A DNA stretch of 28,434 bases from the IMG/VR virus record IMGVR_UViG_3300022226_000017, positions 1 through 28,434 of that record. The stretch is one strand, 5' to 3'. The position numbers were made by a program, and so were the translations under genes. The notes beneath the pieces are model-generated. The model made no database searches, was not told where the DNA came from, and was given only the letters and a program-made list of their open reading frames with translations. Source of the DNA: a virus. This document shows positions 23,164 to 28,434 of the stretch, one piece after another (the stretch's first letter is position 1; each line of letters starts with the position of its first letter).

Positions 23164-24840
23164 TCAGTACAACAGTCGGATGATCGCGACGATGGCCGCG
23201 AGCTCCATTTCTCGGCGCCGGCGGGTCCGTACCGCTTGGGCCAGGACGCCCTCGAGCTCCTCGATATCGGCCGCGAGCTTGCCGAGCTGGGCCGCCTGGC
23301 TGGGGGCGCTCTCGCGCACTCGATCGAGCTCGAGCTCGAGCTCCTCGATGTCTTCGTCGATGTGCCGGGCTTCTTCACGGAGCCGGGCCTTATGGCGCGC
23401 GACGGGCTCCGGATCCGCTTCGACGGGATCCACGGCCGAGCTCGGCTCCGCCGGCGTGCCGTACTTCCAGATGAAGTAATCGCGATCGAATGGCTCCTTG
23501 CGCTTCTTTTGCCGGCTGGACGGGTCCGCAAGCTTGTCGGGCGCCGCGACTTGCGGGCCGGTGGCTTGGCCTGCCGCGATCGGTATGGCAATCACTGGCG
23601 CGCCGTCGGCCGCGTAGATCGTGAGCTTGCCGGTGCCTGTAGCCGTCAAGAGCGGCAGCGATGGCGTCCCGCTTGCGAAGTTGCCGGCGAGCGATGCCGA
23701 ACCTTCGGCCGTGACCAGCGCGATCGCCGGCACGCCCGTCGCCTTCACGGTCTTTGATCCGACGCCGGTGGCCGTCGGCAATGCGGTTGCTGGAGCTCCG
23801 GAGGCTGGCAGCGATCGCTTGGCCGCGCCGGCGGCCGTCGGAAAGCTCGAGCTCGGCGTCCCGGAGGCCTTGACCGTCTTGGCGCCGGCGCCGGTGCTCG
23901 TCAATGCCGGCAGTGTTGGCGCCCCGCTGGCTGCGTTTGCCTCGAGCGCCGCGACGCCTTCGGCCGTGAGAAGCGCGATCGCCGGCGTCCCGGACGCCTT
24001 GACGGTCTTGACCGCCGCGCCACTGCTTGTAAGCAACGGCGCCGCCGGCGTCCCGGAGGCCTTGACGGTCTTGACCGCTGCGCCCGTGCTCGTCAGCAAC
24101 GGTGTAGCCGGCGTGCCGGAGGCCTTGCGTGTGACTTTCGCAGCGCCGGAGCTAGTTGGCAATGCTGTTGCCGGCGTGCCGCTCGATGTGATGCCGCCGG
24201 CGGCGGGCGTGCGGTAAGCGGCGAGAATCGCGGCGTTGATCGTTGAATGCGACGGGGTCGTGCAGTCCAGATCGTGCGATCCGCTCGTTTGTTTCATCCA
24301 GGCTGAATTAAATTTGGATGAGTCTAATTGCTGCTCGAGCGTCCATCCGTCGCTTGTGTCGTCGAACGTGTTGACGGCGCCGCACACCGTCGAGACGATG
24401 ATCGAAGCTGTGTTGAGGGTGACGGCGGAAAAGGTCACATTGTTTCCGGATTGCTGCTCTGCGACAGGGTTGGAAGCGTGATCGTCGAGCTCGATCTCCC
24501 CCTCGATCTCCATGGCACTGAGGCACGGGAAGTATCCGGAATTGTTGCCCGTCAGATCCGCCGTCACTGTCGTATCGCCGCCGGTGATGTCCGACAAGAA
24601 GCGTTGAGTCGCGTCTCTATCTGCCCCGCTTACGTCGTGATGTGCTGTGAGCCCATAGGGAGCGCCGCCGCCGTTGACGTCGTCCGTGATTGTTCTTGCG
24701 GCCGCGTTGGCTGCAAGCAGATTCGCCACGATCGCGTTGCCCGTCGTGGTATTGCCGACCTCGATGATGTTGACAGAAATACTCGAGGCACCGCTGCCGC
24801 CGACCGCGCCGGATTCTTGTAGGTGGTCTAGGGCAGCCAT
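23164..24840 (-). CDS. Repeat-built virion/fibre-like protein
   Basis: 558 residues from ATG 24840, overlapping the upstream stop by 13 bases. Residues 1-215 are a beta-rich globular part (SISVNIIEVGN, VTADLTGNN, VTFSAVTLNTASIIVSTV) of unknown family with cysteines at 106, 153 and 193. Residues 218-432 are ten tandem 21-23-residue repeats of the KASGTPATPLLTSTGAAVKTV type. Residues ~450-470 contain DRDYFIWKYGTP. The C-terminus ~475-545 is a charged coiled coil (EEARHIDEDIEELELELDRVRE) ending in hydrophobic AIVAIIRLLY. It resembles a fibrous decoration or fibre protein; its location between portal-proximal genes and the scaffold is unusual for a tail fibre. Confidence 0.7.
   Translation of the reverse strand: MAALDHLQESGAVGGSGASSISVNIIEVGNTTTGNAIVANLLAANAAARTITDDVNGGGAPYGLTAHHDVSGADRDATQRFLSDITGGDTTVTADLTGNNSGYFPCLSAMEIEGEIELDDHASNPVAEQQSGNNVTFSAVTLNTASIIVSTVCGAVNTFDDTSDGWTLEQQLDSSKFNSAWMKQTSGSHDLDCTTPSHSTINAAILAAYRTPAAGGITSSGTPATALPTSSGAAKVTRKASGTPATPLLTSTGAAVKTVKASGTPAAPLLTSSGAAVKTVKASGTPAIALLTAEGVAALEANAASGAPTLPALTSTGAGAKTVKASGTPSSSFPTAAGAAKRSLPASGAPATALPTATGVGSKTVKATGVPAIALVTAEGSASLAGNFASGTPSLPLLTATGTGKLTIYAADGAPVIAIPIAAGQATGPQVAAPDKLADPSSRQKKRKEPFDRDYFIWKYGTPAEPSSAVDPVEADPEPVARHKARLREEARHIDEDIEELELELDRVRESAPSQAAQLGKLAADIEELEGVLAQAVRTRRRREMELAAIVAIIRLLY
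23545..24189 (-). repeat. Ten-unit coding repeat array (about 63-69 bases per unit)
   Basis: Consensus unit (K)-A-S-G-T-P-A-x-x-L-L-T-A/S-x-G-A-A-x-K-T-V. The best-preserved neighbours, for example around 23990-24130, are nearly identical in DNA (GGCGTCCCGGAGGCCTTGAC is shared). The same unit type occurs twice in the tailspike gene at 15447-15560. Confidence 0.9.
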
Positions 24841-25193
24841 GTCTTCATCCGGTCATGCACGGCGATCGCGGCGGTATGGCTCGCGAGGTACTCTCCTCCT
24901 TCGACGTAAACGACGCTCGCGAGCGCGCCTAGTCGTGCAAGATCAGGCGGCTGCAAATGACGATGGTTCGGGCCGAAAACATACGTTGCATCGCGGGGGT
25001 GCTTGAATTCGGAAAGCGGCGTGACGCCTTTGATCGTTTCTCCCTCTTGACTAGCAAATAAGATGGTTGGGCCGTACCTAGCGAAGCCGCGCTCGGGCCA
25101 AAGCCTAACGACGGCGTCAATGCCGGCCAGGCGCTCTAAGTGCCGCCAATTTTCATCCCAATGGCAAGGAAAGTAGACGAGCCTGACAGCCAT
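24828..25193 (-). CDS. Possible SPOUT-like methyltransferase-fold protein
   Basis: 121 residues from ATG 25193, four bases after the previous stop. Features reminiscent of SPOUT/TrmH RNA methyltransferases are a central GPTILFASQEGETIKG, then DATYVFGPNHRHLQPPDLARL resembling the FGPE-xGL loop, VVYVEGGEYLASHTAAIAVHDRM resembling the IP...SLNVxxAAxxxLYE knot, and a short length. Key asparagine and arginine positions are not clearly conserved, so it may be inactive or another fold. It is an isolated enzyme-like gene between virion genes. Hypothetical protein is the conservative label. Confidence 0.6.
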   Translation of the reverse strand: MAVRLVYFPCHWDENWRHLERLAGIDAVVRLWPERGFARYGPTILFASQEGETIKGVTPLSEFKHPRDATYVFGPNHRHLQPPDLARLGALASVVYVEGGEYLASHTAAIAVHDRMKTWLP

Positions 25194-25197
25194 GGGG

Positions 25198-25599
25198 TCA
25201 GCGATTTTGCCCTTGATGGTCGATTTCGGTATCGCTCAAAATTGTGCGTAAGCGCGTGTTAACGGAACCTCCAAGGCTAGAGGCGACGCACTTGGCATGC
25301 GTGAGCGTGGTCCAGAATCGCTCCGGTATCTTGACCTGCAGATCGAACCATACGATTCCGCCAGGGTCGTTTGCACCGCGATCTCGCTCTTGCGCTGCAA
25401 CCCGAAACCAGCTAACACCGTTGTCCACGCTCCACCACATTTCGGTGCGCAAAAATGTGGCGTTGCCGCCGCGATGGTTTGTGACGTCCGCCGAGACTTG
25501 GCAATAACGATCGCTGGCTAGCGCGGCGAGCGCGAGCTCGCGCGGAACTCCCTCGAGCAGTAACGTGGCCGTCTGATCTCTTTCGATGCGCTCTGCCAT
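25198..25599 (-). CDS. Hypothetical virion-associated beta-rich protein
   Basis: 133 residues from ATG 25599, preceded by AAGGAG about 12 bases upstream, directly after the Fn3-like gene. The N-terminal helix (IERDQTATLLLEGVPRELALAALASD) is followed by beta strands TFLRTEMWWSVDNGVSWFRVAAQ and GGIVWFDLQVKIPERFW. There are two cysteines (about 33 and 103). No family is recognised and no signal peptide is seen. Tight spacing suggests expression with the neighbouring accessory genes. A minor structural protein is the best guess. Confidence 0.6.
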   Translation of the reverse strand: MAERIERDQTATLLLEGVPRELALAALASDRYCQVSADVTNHRGGNATFLRTEMWWSVDNGVSWFRVAAQERDRGANDPGGIVWFDLQVKIPERFWTTLTHAKCVASSLGGSVNTRLRTILSDTEIDHQGQNR

Positions 25600-25607
25600 G
25601 GGTTCTT

Positions 25608-26291
25608 CTACTCCTTCTCGATGTACCAAAGTTGGCCGGCGATTCGCACCATGATCCAGCGCGTTCCGCTCGGGATGTTTTGCCACTGCCGCCAGCCGAC
25701 GTAGCTCATAAGCCCCGGGCCGCTCATTGCGTTGTTGAGCGTCGGGCCTGGCGGCTGATACGCGCCAGTGAATGTAGTCGCCCACCAAACGAGATCCGCC
25801 GGCGCCGGCTGCGCCTTGTAGGCCCAATTCCCGGAGAGGTTCGGGCACGAAATGAAATTCCCGGCAACGGGCAGCGTGCACACGACAACCTCATAGGCCG
25901 GCGGTGGGGGAGACTCGAGCCATGACACCGAGAAGATCGGGACGCCTGGCAATCCGGATCCTGGCGGGCCTGGCGGGCCCATAACCTTAGCGGCCTCGTT
26001 GCTGAACTGAGATTCAAGGCCGGCGGTGTCGATAGCCGTCGCCGCGAAGTAGCAGGAATTGACGTCCGGGAGCGGTGCGATCGTCGTGCCGGTGCATGAG
26101 CTCGGCGGGAGGGTGAGCGAGTCCGTGTAGCTTCCGGAGCTCGAGCAGCCCCAATAAAAGCGGATCGACTCGAGCTCGCCGGCGAGATCCGTGCCATTGG
26201 TACGCAGGGTCGGAGGCGTGCATGTCAAAAGCGCCTCACCAGCAAAAAGCGCCGGTGCCGCGAGCAGCAGCAGCAGCGCGAGCAGGTTCAC
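25608..26291 (-). CDS. Secreted Fn3-like protein with signal peptide
   Basis: 227 residues starting at GTG 26291, which overlaps the stop of the upstream gene as GTGA. Residues 1-18 (NLLALLLLLAAPALFAG) are a Sec-type signal peptide. Residues ~22-100 follow an Fn3-like pattern common in secreted phage proteins (LRTNGTDLAGELESIRFYWG ... YTDSLTLPPSS ... CYFAATAIDTAGLESQFSNEAAKV). A short collagen-like GPPGPPG follows, then a Trp-rich C-terminal half (WWATTFTGAYQPPG, SYVGWRQWQNIPSGTRW). Cysteines suggest disulphides outside the cytoplasm. It may act in the envelope of the infected cell or decorate particles after release. Confidence 0.7.
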   Translation of the reverse strand: MNLLALLLLLAAPALFAGEALLTCTPPTLRTNGTDLAGELESIRFYWGCSSSGSYTDSLTLPPSSCTGTTIAPLPDVNSCYFAATAIDTAGLESQFSNEAAKVMGPPGPPGSGLPGVPIFSVSWLESPPPPAYEVVVCTLPVAGNFISCPNLSGNWAYKAQPAPADLVWWATTFTGAYQPPGPTLNNAMSGPGLMSYVGWRQWQNIPSGTRWIMVRIAGQLWYIEKE

Positions 26292-26626
26292 GGAACCGTG
26301 ACGGTAATCCGGATCTGAAACGTCGCCGCGCCCGGGAGCAAGTCGCCCGGGTTGATCGTTTGCGGGAGCGATGAAGTCCGGCCGACTGCGTTGATTGAAT
26401 CGACGTGGAAGGTGTAATCGACGTCCGCAGTCAACAGCGTCGGGAAGGAATTCGCGCCTTCGACACAAACGCCTATGAGAGCGCCATCGAGAAAACACTC
26501 GTAGCTGTCTACCGTCGCGCCGGCGAGCGGCGCCGTAATGTCGATCTCGACGTCATAGGGTGGCGCCGAGCTCGCGAGCGCGGACAAGGCCAGCAGCGCG
26601 AGCGCGGTGGCTATTCGGTAAAACAT
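26288..26626 (-). CDS. Small secreted Ig/Fn3-like protein
   Basis: 112 residues from ATG 26626, with AAGGAG about eight bases upstream, a strong start. Residues 1-20 (FYRIATALALLALSALASSA) are a clear signal peptide. The rest is one beta-sandwich-like domain (YDVEIDITAPLAGATVDSYECFLDGALIGVC ... DYTFHVDSINAVGRTS) with two cysteines close in sequence (about 44 and 54) that could pair. The end overlaps the next secreted gene. The function is unknown, and export is the only firm inference. Confidence 0.7.
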   Translation of the reverse strand: MFYRIATALALLALSALASSAPPYDVEIDITAPLAGATVDSYECFLDGALIGVCVEGANSFPTLLTADVDYTFHVDSINAVGRTSSLPQTINPGDLLPGAATFQIRITVTVP

Positions 26627-26637
26627 GGCTTTTCTCC

Positions 26638-27111
26638 TTACGAAGCGGGCACCGTGATCGTCAATGAAGTGAGCTCGACCGACTCGGTGGCGGTCACGCT
26701 CAAGCTCGTGATCTCGATATCGCCGCCGCCACCGCCGGCCGTCACCGTGCCCTCGAGTACTTTGGTGCCTGCCCGGTTATAGATCGAGAATTGCGCGATC
26801 GTGCCGCCGGTGGCACTCGCATCGGTGAGCGGGACGCCTTGCAGCGTGCCGACGCCGGTTGACCACGCGCCAAAGGCCGGGTTTTGAAAGTCGATGGTTG
26901 CGACTTCCACATCGCCCGACGTTTCGAACTTGAGATTAGAGGTGCCGGTGCCGGTGTTGATGAGATCGTCGAGCGCGTCGCCTAGCGCGTTGCGCGCGTT
27001 GGTCTCGAGCGTGAGCGCCATCAAGAGCGGGCCGACGAGGAGCTTTAGCGCGATCTTGCTGATTCGCTCGAGCAGAGTCGGGCCGGGGTTCGGTAGTGCG
27101 ATCGCGTGCAT
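26638..27111 (-). CDS. Conserved phage beta-protein, 157 residues
   Basis: ATG 27111 has GAGGAGG seven or eight bases upstream, so it is chosen although the recognisable domain begins at the MALTLETNARN segment (~31). That domain (NARNALGDALDDLINTGTGTSNLKFETSGDVEVATIDFQNPAFG ... TIAQFSIYNRAGTKVLEGTV ... DIEITSLSVTATESVELTSLTI) is a pattern I know from many tailed-phage genes of unknown function near structural genes. The N-terminal extension (ERISKIALKLLVGPLL) is hydrophobic and could be an anchor or a poorly used start region. A virion decoration role is possible. Confidence 0.7.
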   Translation of the reverse strand: MHAIALPNPGPTLLERISKIALKLLVGPLLMALTLETNARNALGDALDDLINTGTGTSNLKFETSGDVEVATIDFQNPAFGAWSTGVGTLQGVPLTDASATGGTIAQFSIYNRAGTKVLEGTVTAGGGGGDIEITSLSVTATESVELTSLTITVPAS

Positions 27112-27112
27112 G

Positions 27113-27385
27113 TTAGGCCTCCTCGGCGTTTGCGGGGTTTTGCGCTTTGGCGATCGCCGCGTCGGCTTCGGACTGGGCCTTGGCGGCCTTGTCTAGCGCT
27201 TTGAGGATGGGCCCGTACTGAGAATCGAAGGCCATGCAGAGTTGCTTACACTCGCGGAGCGCCTCGTCGAGCTTCGCCTTGTCGCGCTGCAGAGCGTTTA
27301 GGTGCTTGTCGAGCTCGGCGCGTTTCTTCCTGAGATCGGCGGGGTCAATCGCTGCCGGCGTTGGGCTCGGTGGGGTTTTGGGCAT
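27113..27385 (-). CDS. Small coiled-coil protein
   Basis: 90 residues from ATG 27385, with GGAG nine bases upstream; MME at 27397 is an alternative start. After a Pro-rich start, residues ~20-80 form a charged helical coiled coil (RKKRAELDKHLNALQRDKAKLDEALRECKQLCMAF), ending in an Ala-rich tail. It overlaps the upstream gene by 41 bases and ends one base before the next start. Similar small helical proteins occur after portal genes in podoviruses. The function is unknown. Confidence 0.65.
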   Translation of the reverse strand: MPKTPPSPTPAAIDPADLRKKRAELDKHLNALQRDKAKLDEALRECKQLCMAFDSQYGPILKALDKAAKAQSEADAAIAKAQNPANAEEA

Positions 27386-27554
27386 CGCGTGGGACTCCAT
27401 CATCGTATTTGATCGAGCCGTCGGCACGTCTGACGACGGCGGTTCCCTTGATCTTGACCGCCTTACCGAGCAAGAGCTTGAGCTCCGGTTCGGGCATTGC
27501 ATCAAGATCCGCTTGCGTTAAGTGGATCTCGCGCGTTTTTTGCTGGTCGGTCAT
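27345..27554 (-). CDS. Small hypothetical protein after the portal
   Basis: 69 residues from ATG 27554, with GAAGG about nine bases upstream. A TTG start at 27599 would add 15 residues but has a worse binding site. TQADLDAMPEPELKLLLGKAVKIKGTAVVRRADGSIKYDDG is a compact charged domain with a beta-like second half. It is in line with the portal gene (55-base gap) and the following coiled-coil gene. No family is recognised. Confidence 0.65.
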   Translation of the reverse strand: MTDQQKTREIHLTQADLDAMPEPELKLLLGKAVKIKGTAVVRRADGSIKYDDGVPRDAQNPTEPNAGSD

Positions 27555-27608
27555 TTCGCTAAAGCCTTCAATCGCGATGCTGATAGGCAACGGCGCCAAG
27601 CCTACCAG

Positions 27609-28434
27609 TTACTCGGCCGCTCTTTCCACTATGGCCCGTTCCATGCGATCGCCTCGGCGGACGATTGTGATAACGGTATCGTCCTCGAGCTCGGCGCCTT
27701 CGAGCTCGCCCTGGTCGTTATAGTTGAACTTGATCGCATTCGGGCGTTTGGCTTTCTCGTCTGAAAGGCTGACGACTACAGCCGTCGGCGCGGCCGCCGG
27801 CGTGCTCGAGGCGGCCGGCCTGGAGCTCGAGCTCGAGGCCTCCGGGAGCTTACGATCGACGTAGGCCTTGACGCGCTCGAGGATCTCGACGGTTTGATCG
27901 GTCAGCGCCATCTGAATCGGCTTCTTGTGCGCGTTCTCGTTGCCCTCATGCGCGGCCATCACGTCCTTGACGATCCGCTCGACGTCGGCGAGGAATTGGC
28001 TGTCGTCGCGCGCCTGGCCGGCGGTGCCGCTGCGCTCGAGCTCGGCCATCTTCGCCTCGGCCTCTTTGATCTTGCTTTGCGCCACGATAATCCGCGCCTC
28101 GGCGTCTTTGCCCTTGGCCTCGTTGCCGGCTTTCTCGGCTTCTTGCTTGGCCGTCTCGAGTTGGGCCTGGGCCATCGCCACGCGTTGCTGCGGCGTCTCC
28201 GGCGGCTGCCAGGGCTGGCCCGTCTCCTCGACGATCGGCTGTCCCTGCTCGCCAATGATAATGCCCGACGGTAAATCCTTCGCGCGCTCCTCGTCCGTCT
28301 TGAGCTCGTCGGGTAGAAGCTTGCGCAGTACGGCGGAGATCCGATCGGCTCCGGGGCCGCCGATGTTCTCCACGACAAGGTGCACGATATTGGCCGCGAG
28401 ATCCGGACCGATCTTGTCCAAGATGCCGAGCTGC
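27609..28434 (-). CDS. Portal protein, C-terminal part, P22 gp1-like, 5' end outside window
   Basis: The frame is open to the right edge (visible residues begin Q-L-G-I-L-D-K), so at least 274 residues of a longer protein are seen. LGILDKIGPDLAANIVHLVVENI and ADRISAVLRKLLPDEL, then the PPETPQQRVAMAQAQLETAKQEAEKAG coiled helix, fit the C-terminal crown and barrel of P22-type portals. A Ser/Ala/Pro-rich linker (~200-218 of the visible part) and a beta-like tail (IKFNYNDQGELEGAELEDDTVI) follow. A portal forms the 12-fold DNA channel. Placement before scaffold and coat in the leftward order agrees, although eight small genes intervene. Without the N-terminus the family assignment is good but not certain. 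Confidence 0.7.
   Translation of the reverse strand, partial: QLGILDKIGPDLAANIVHLVVENIGGPGADRISAVLRKLLPDELKTDEERAKDLPSGIIIGEQGQPIVEETGQPWQPPETPQQRVAMAQAQLETAKQEAEKAGNEAKGKDAEARIIVAQSKIKEAEAKMAELERSGTAGQARDDSQFLADVERIVKDVMAAHEGNENAHKKPIQMALTDQTVEILERVKAYVDRKLPEASSSSSRPAASSTPAAAPTAVVVSLSDEKAKRPNAIKFNYNDQGELEGAELEDDTVITIVRRGDRMERAIVERAAE

Overview
This window is a piece of a tailed-bacteriophage genome, free or integrated. The short-tailed, P22-like (podovirus) type is the best reading. In leftward (minus-strand) order from the right edge it carries a portal C-terminus, small portal-proximal genes, a scaffold, a P22-type coat protein, a gp4-like tail adaptor, a gp10-like tail hub, tailspike and fibre-type proteins, DNA-ejection proteins and an amidase/holin lysis set. 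The DNA is GC-rich (about 60-65% by eye) and tightly packed, with ATGA, GTGA and TAATG start/stop overlaps. The host cannot be named. The GTA-type holin, the Amidase_2 endolysin without a signal peptide and the Sec-type leaders fit a Gram-negative, high-GC host, but this is inference.

Layout: (1) Positions 1-2574 hold a leftward set of small genes. It includes a Rad52/Erf-like single-strand annealing candidate with a DUF3820-type C-terminal domain and an SSB-like acidic tail. At the left edge is a gene whose end is a pure Gly-Tyr/Asp hexanucleotide repeat that runs out of the window. (2) Positions 2575-3024 are the only long gap. It is AT-richer and carries repeats, inverted repeats and a candidate leftward promoter. 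(3) Positions 3025-3330 hold the only plus-strand gene, a small membrane protein. (4) Positions 3332-4896 are the lysis cassette: membrane/coiled-coil protein, 3-TM-type holin and Amidase_2 endolysin. (5) Positions 4886-14738 are the ejection module, dominated by a 2444-residue multidomain polyvalent protein with ParB-like, degenerate GGDEF-like, zincin (HEISH) and LPD38-type regions, plus two helical or repetitive virion proteins. (6) Positions 14743-20539 are the tail module. (7) Positions 20568-23134 hold the coat and scaffold genes with notable RNA hairpins. (8) Positions 23164-27554 are an accessory stretch with a repeat-built fibre-like protein, two signal-peptide proteins (one Fn3-like) and a possible SPOUT-like protein. 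(9) Positions 27609-28434 are the end of the portal gene.

How it works together: the right-hand genes build the procapsid (portal, scaffold, coat). The gp4/gp10-like proteins then close the neck, and the spike and fibre proteins bind the host. The ejection proteins are expected to leave the virion with the DNA, and the lysis cassette releases progeny. The most unusual points are the domain mixture of the giant ejection protein, a carbohydrate-binding-like domain inserted in the gp4-like adaptor, a shared GTPxLPxLTAxG repeat family in two virion proteins, the SSB-tail mimic, the secreted proteins inside a virion operon, and paired minus-strand-specific hairpins around a 54-residue gene just after the coat gene.
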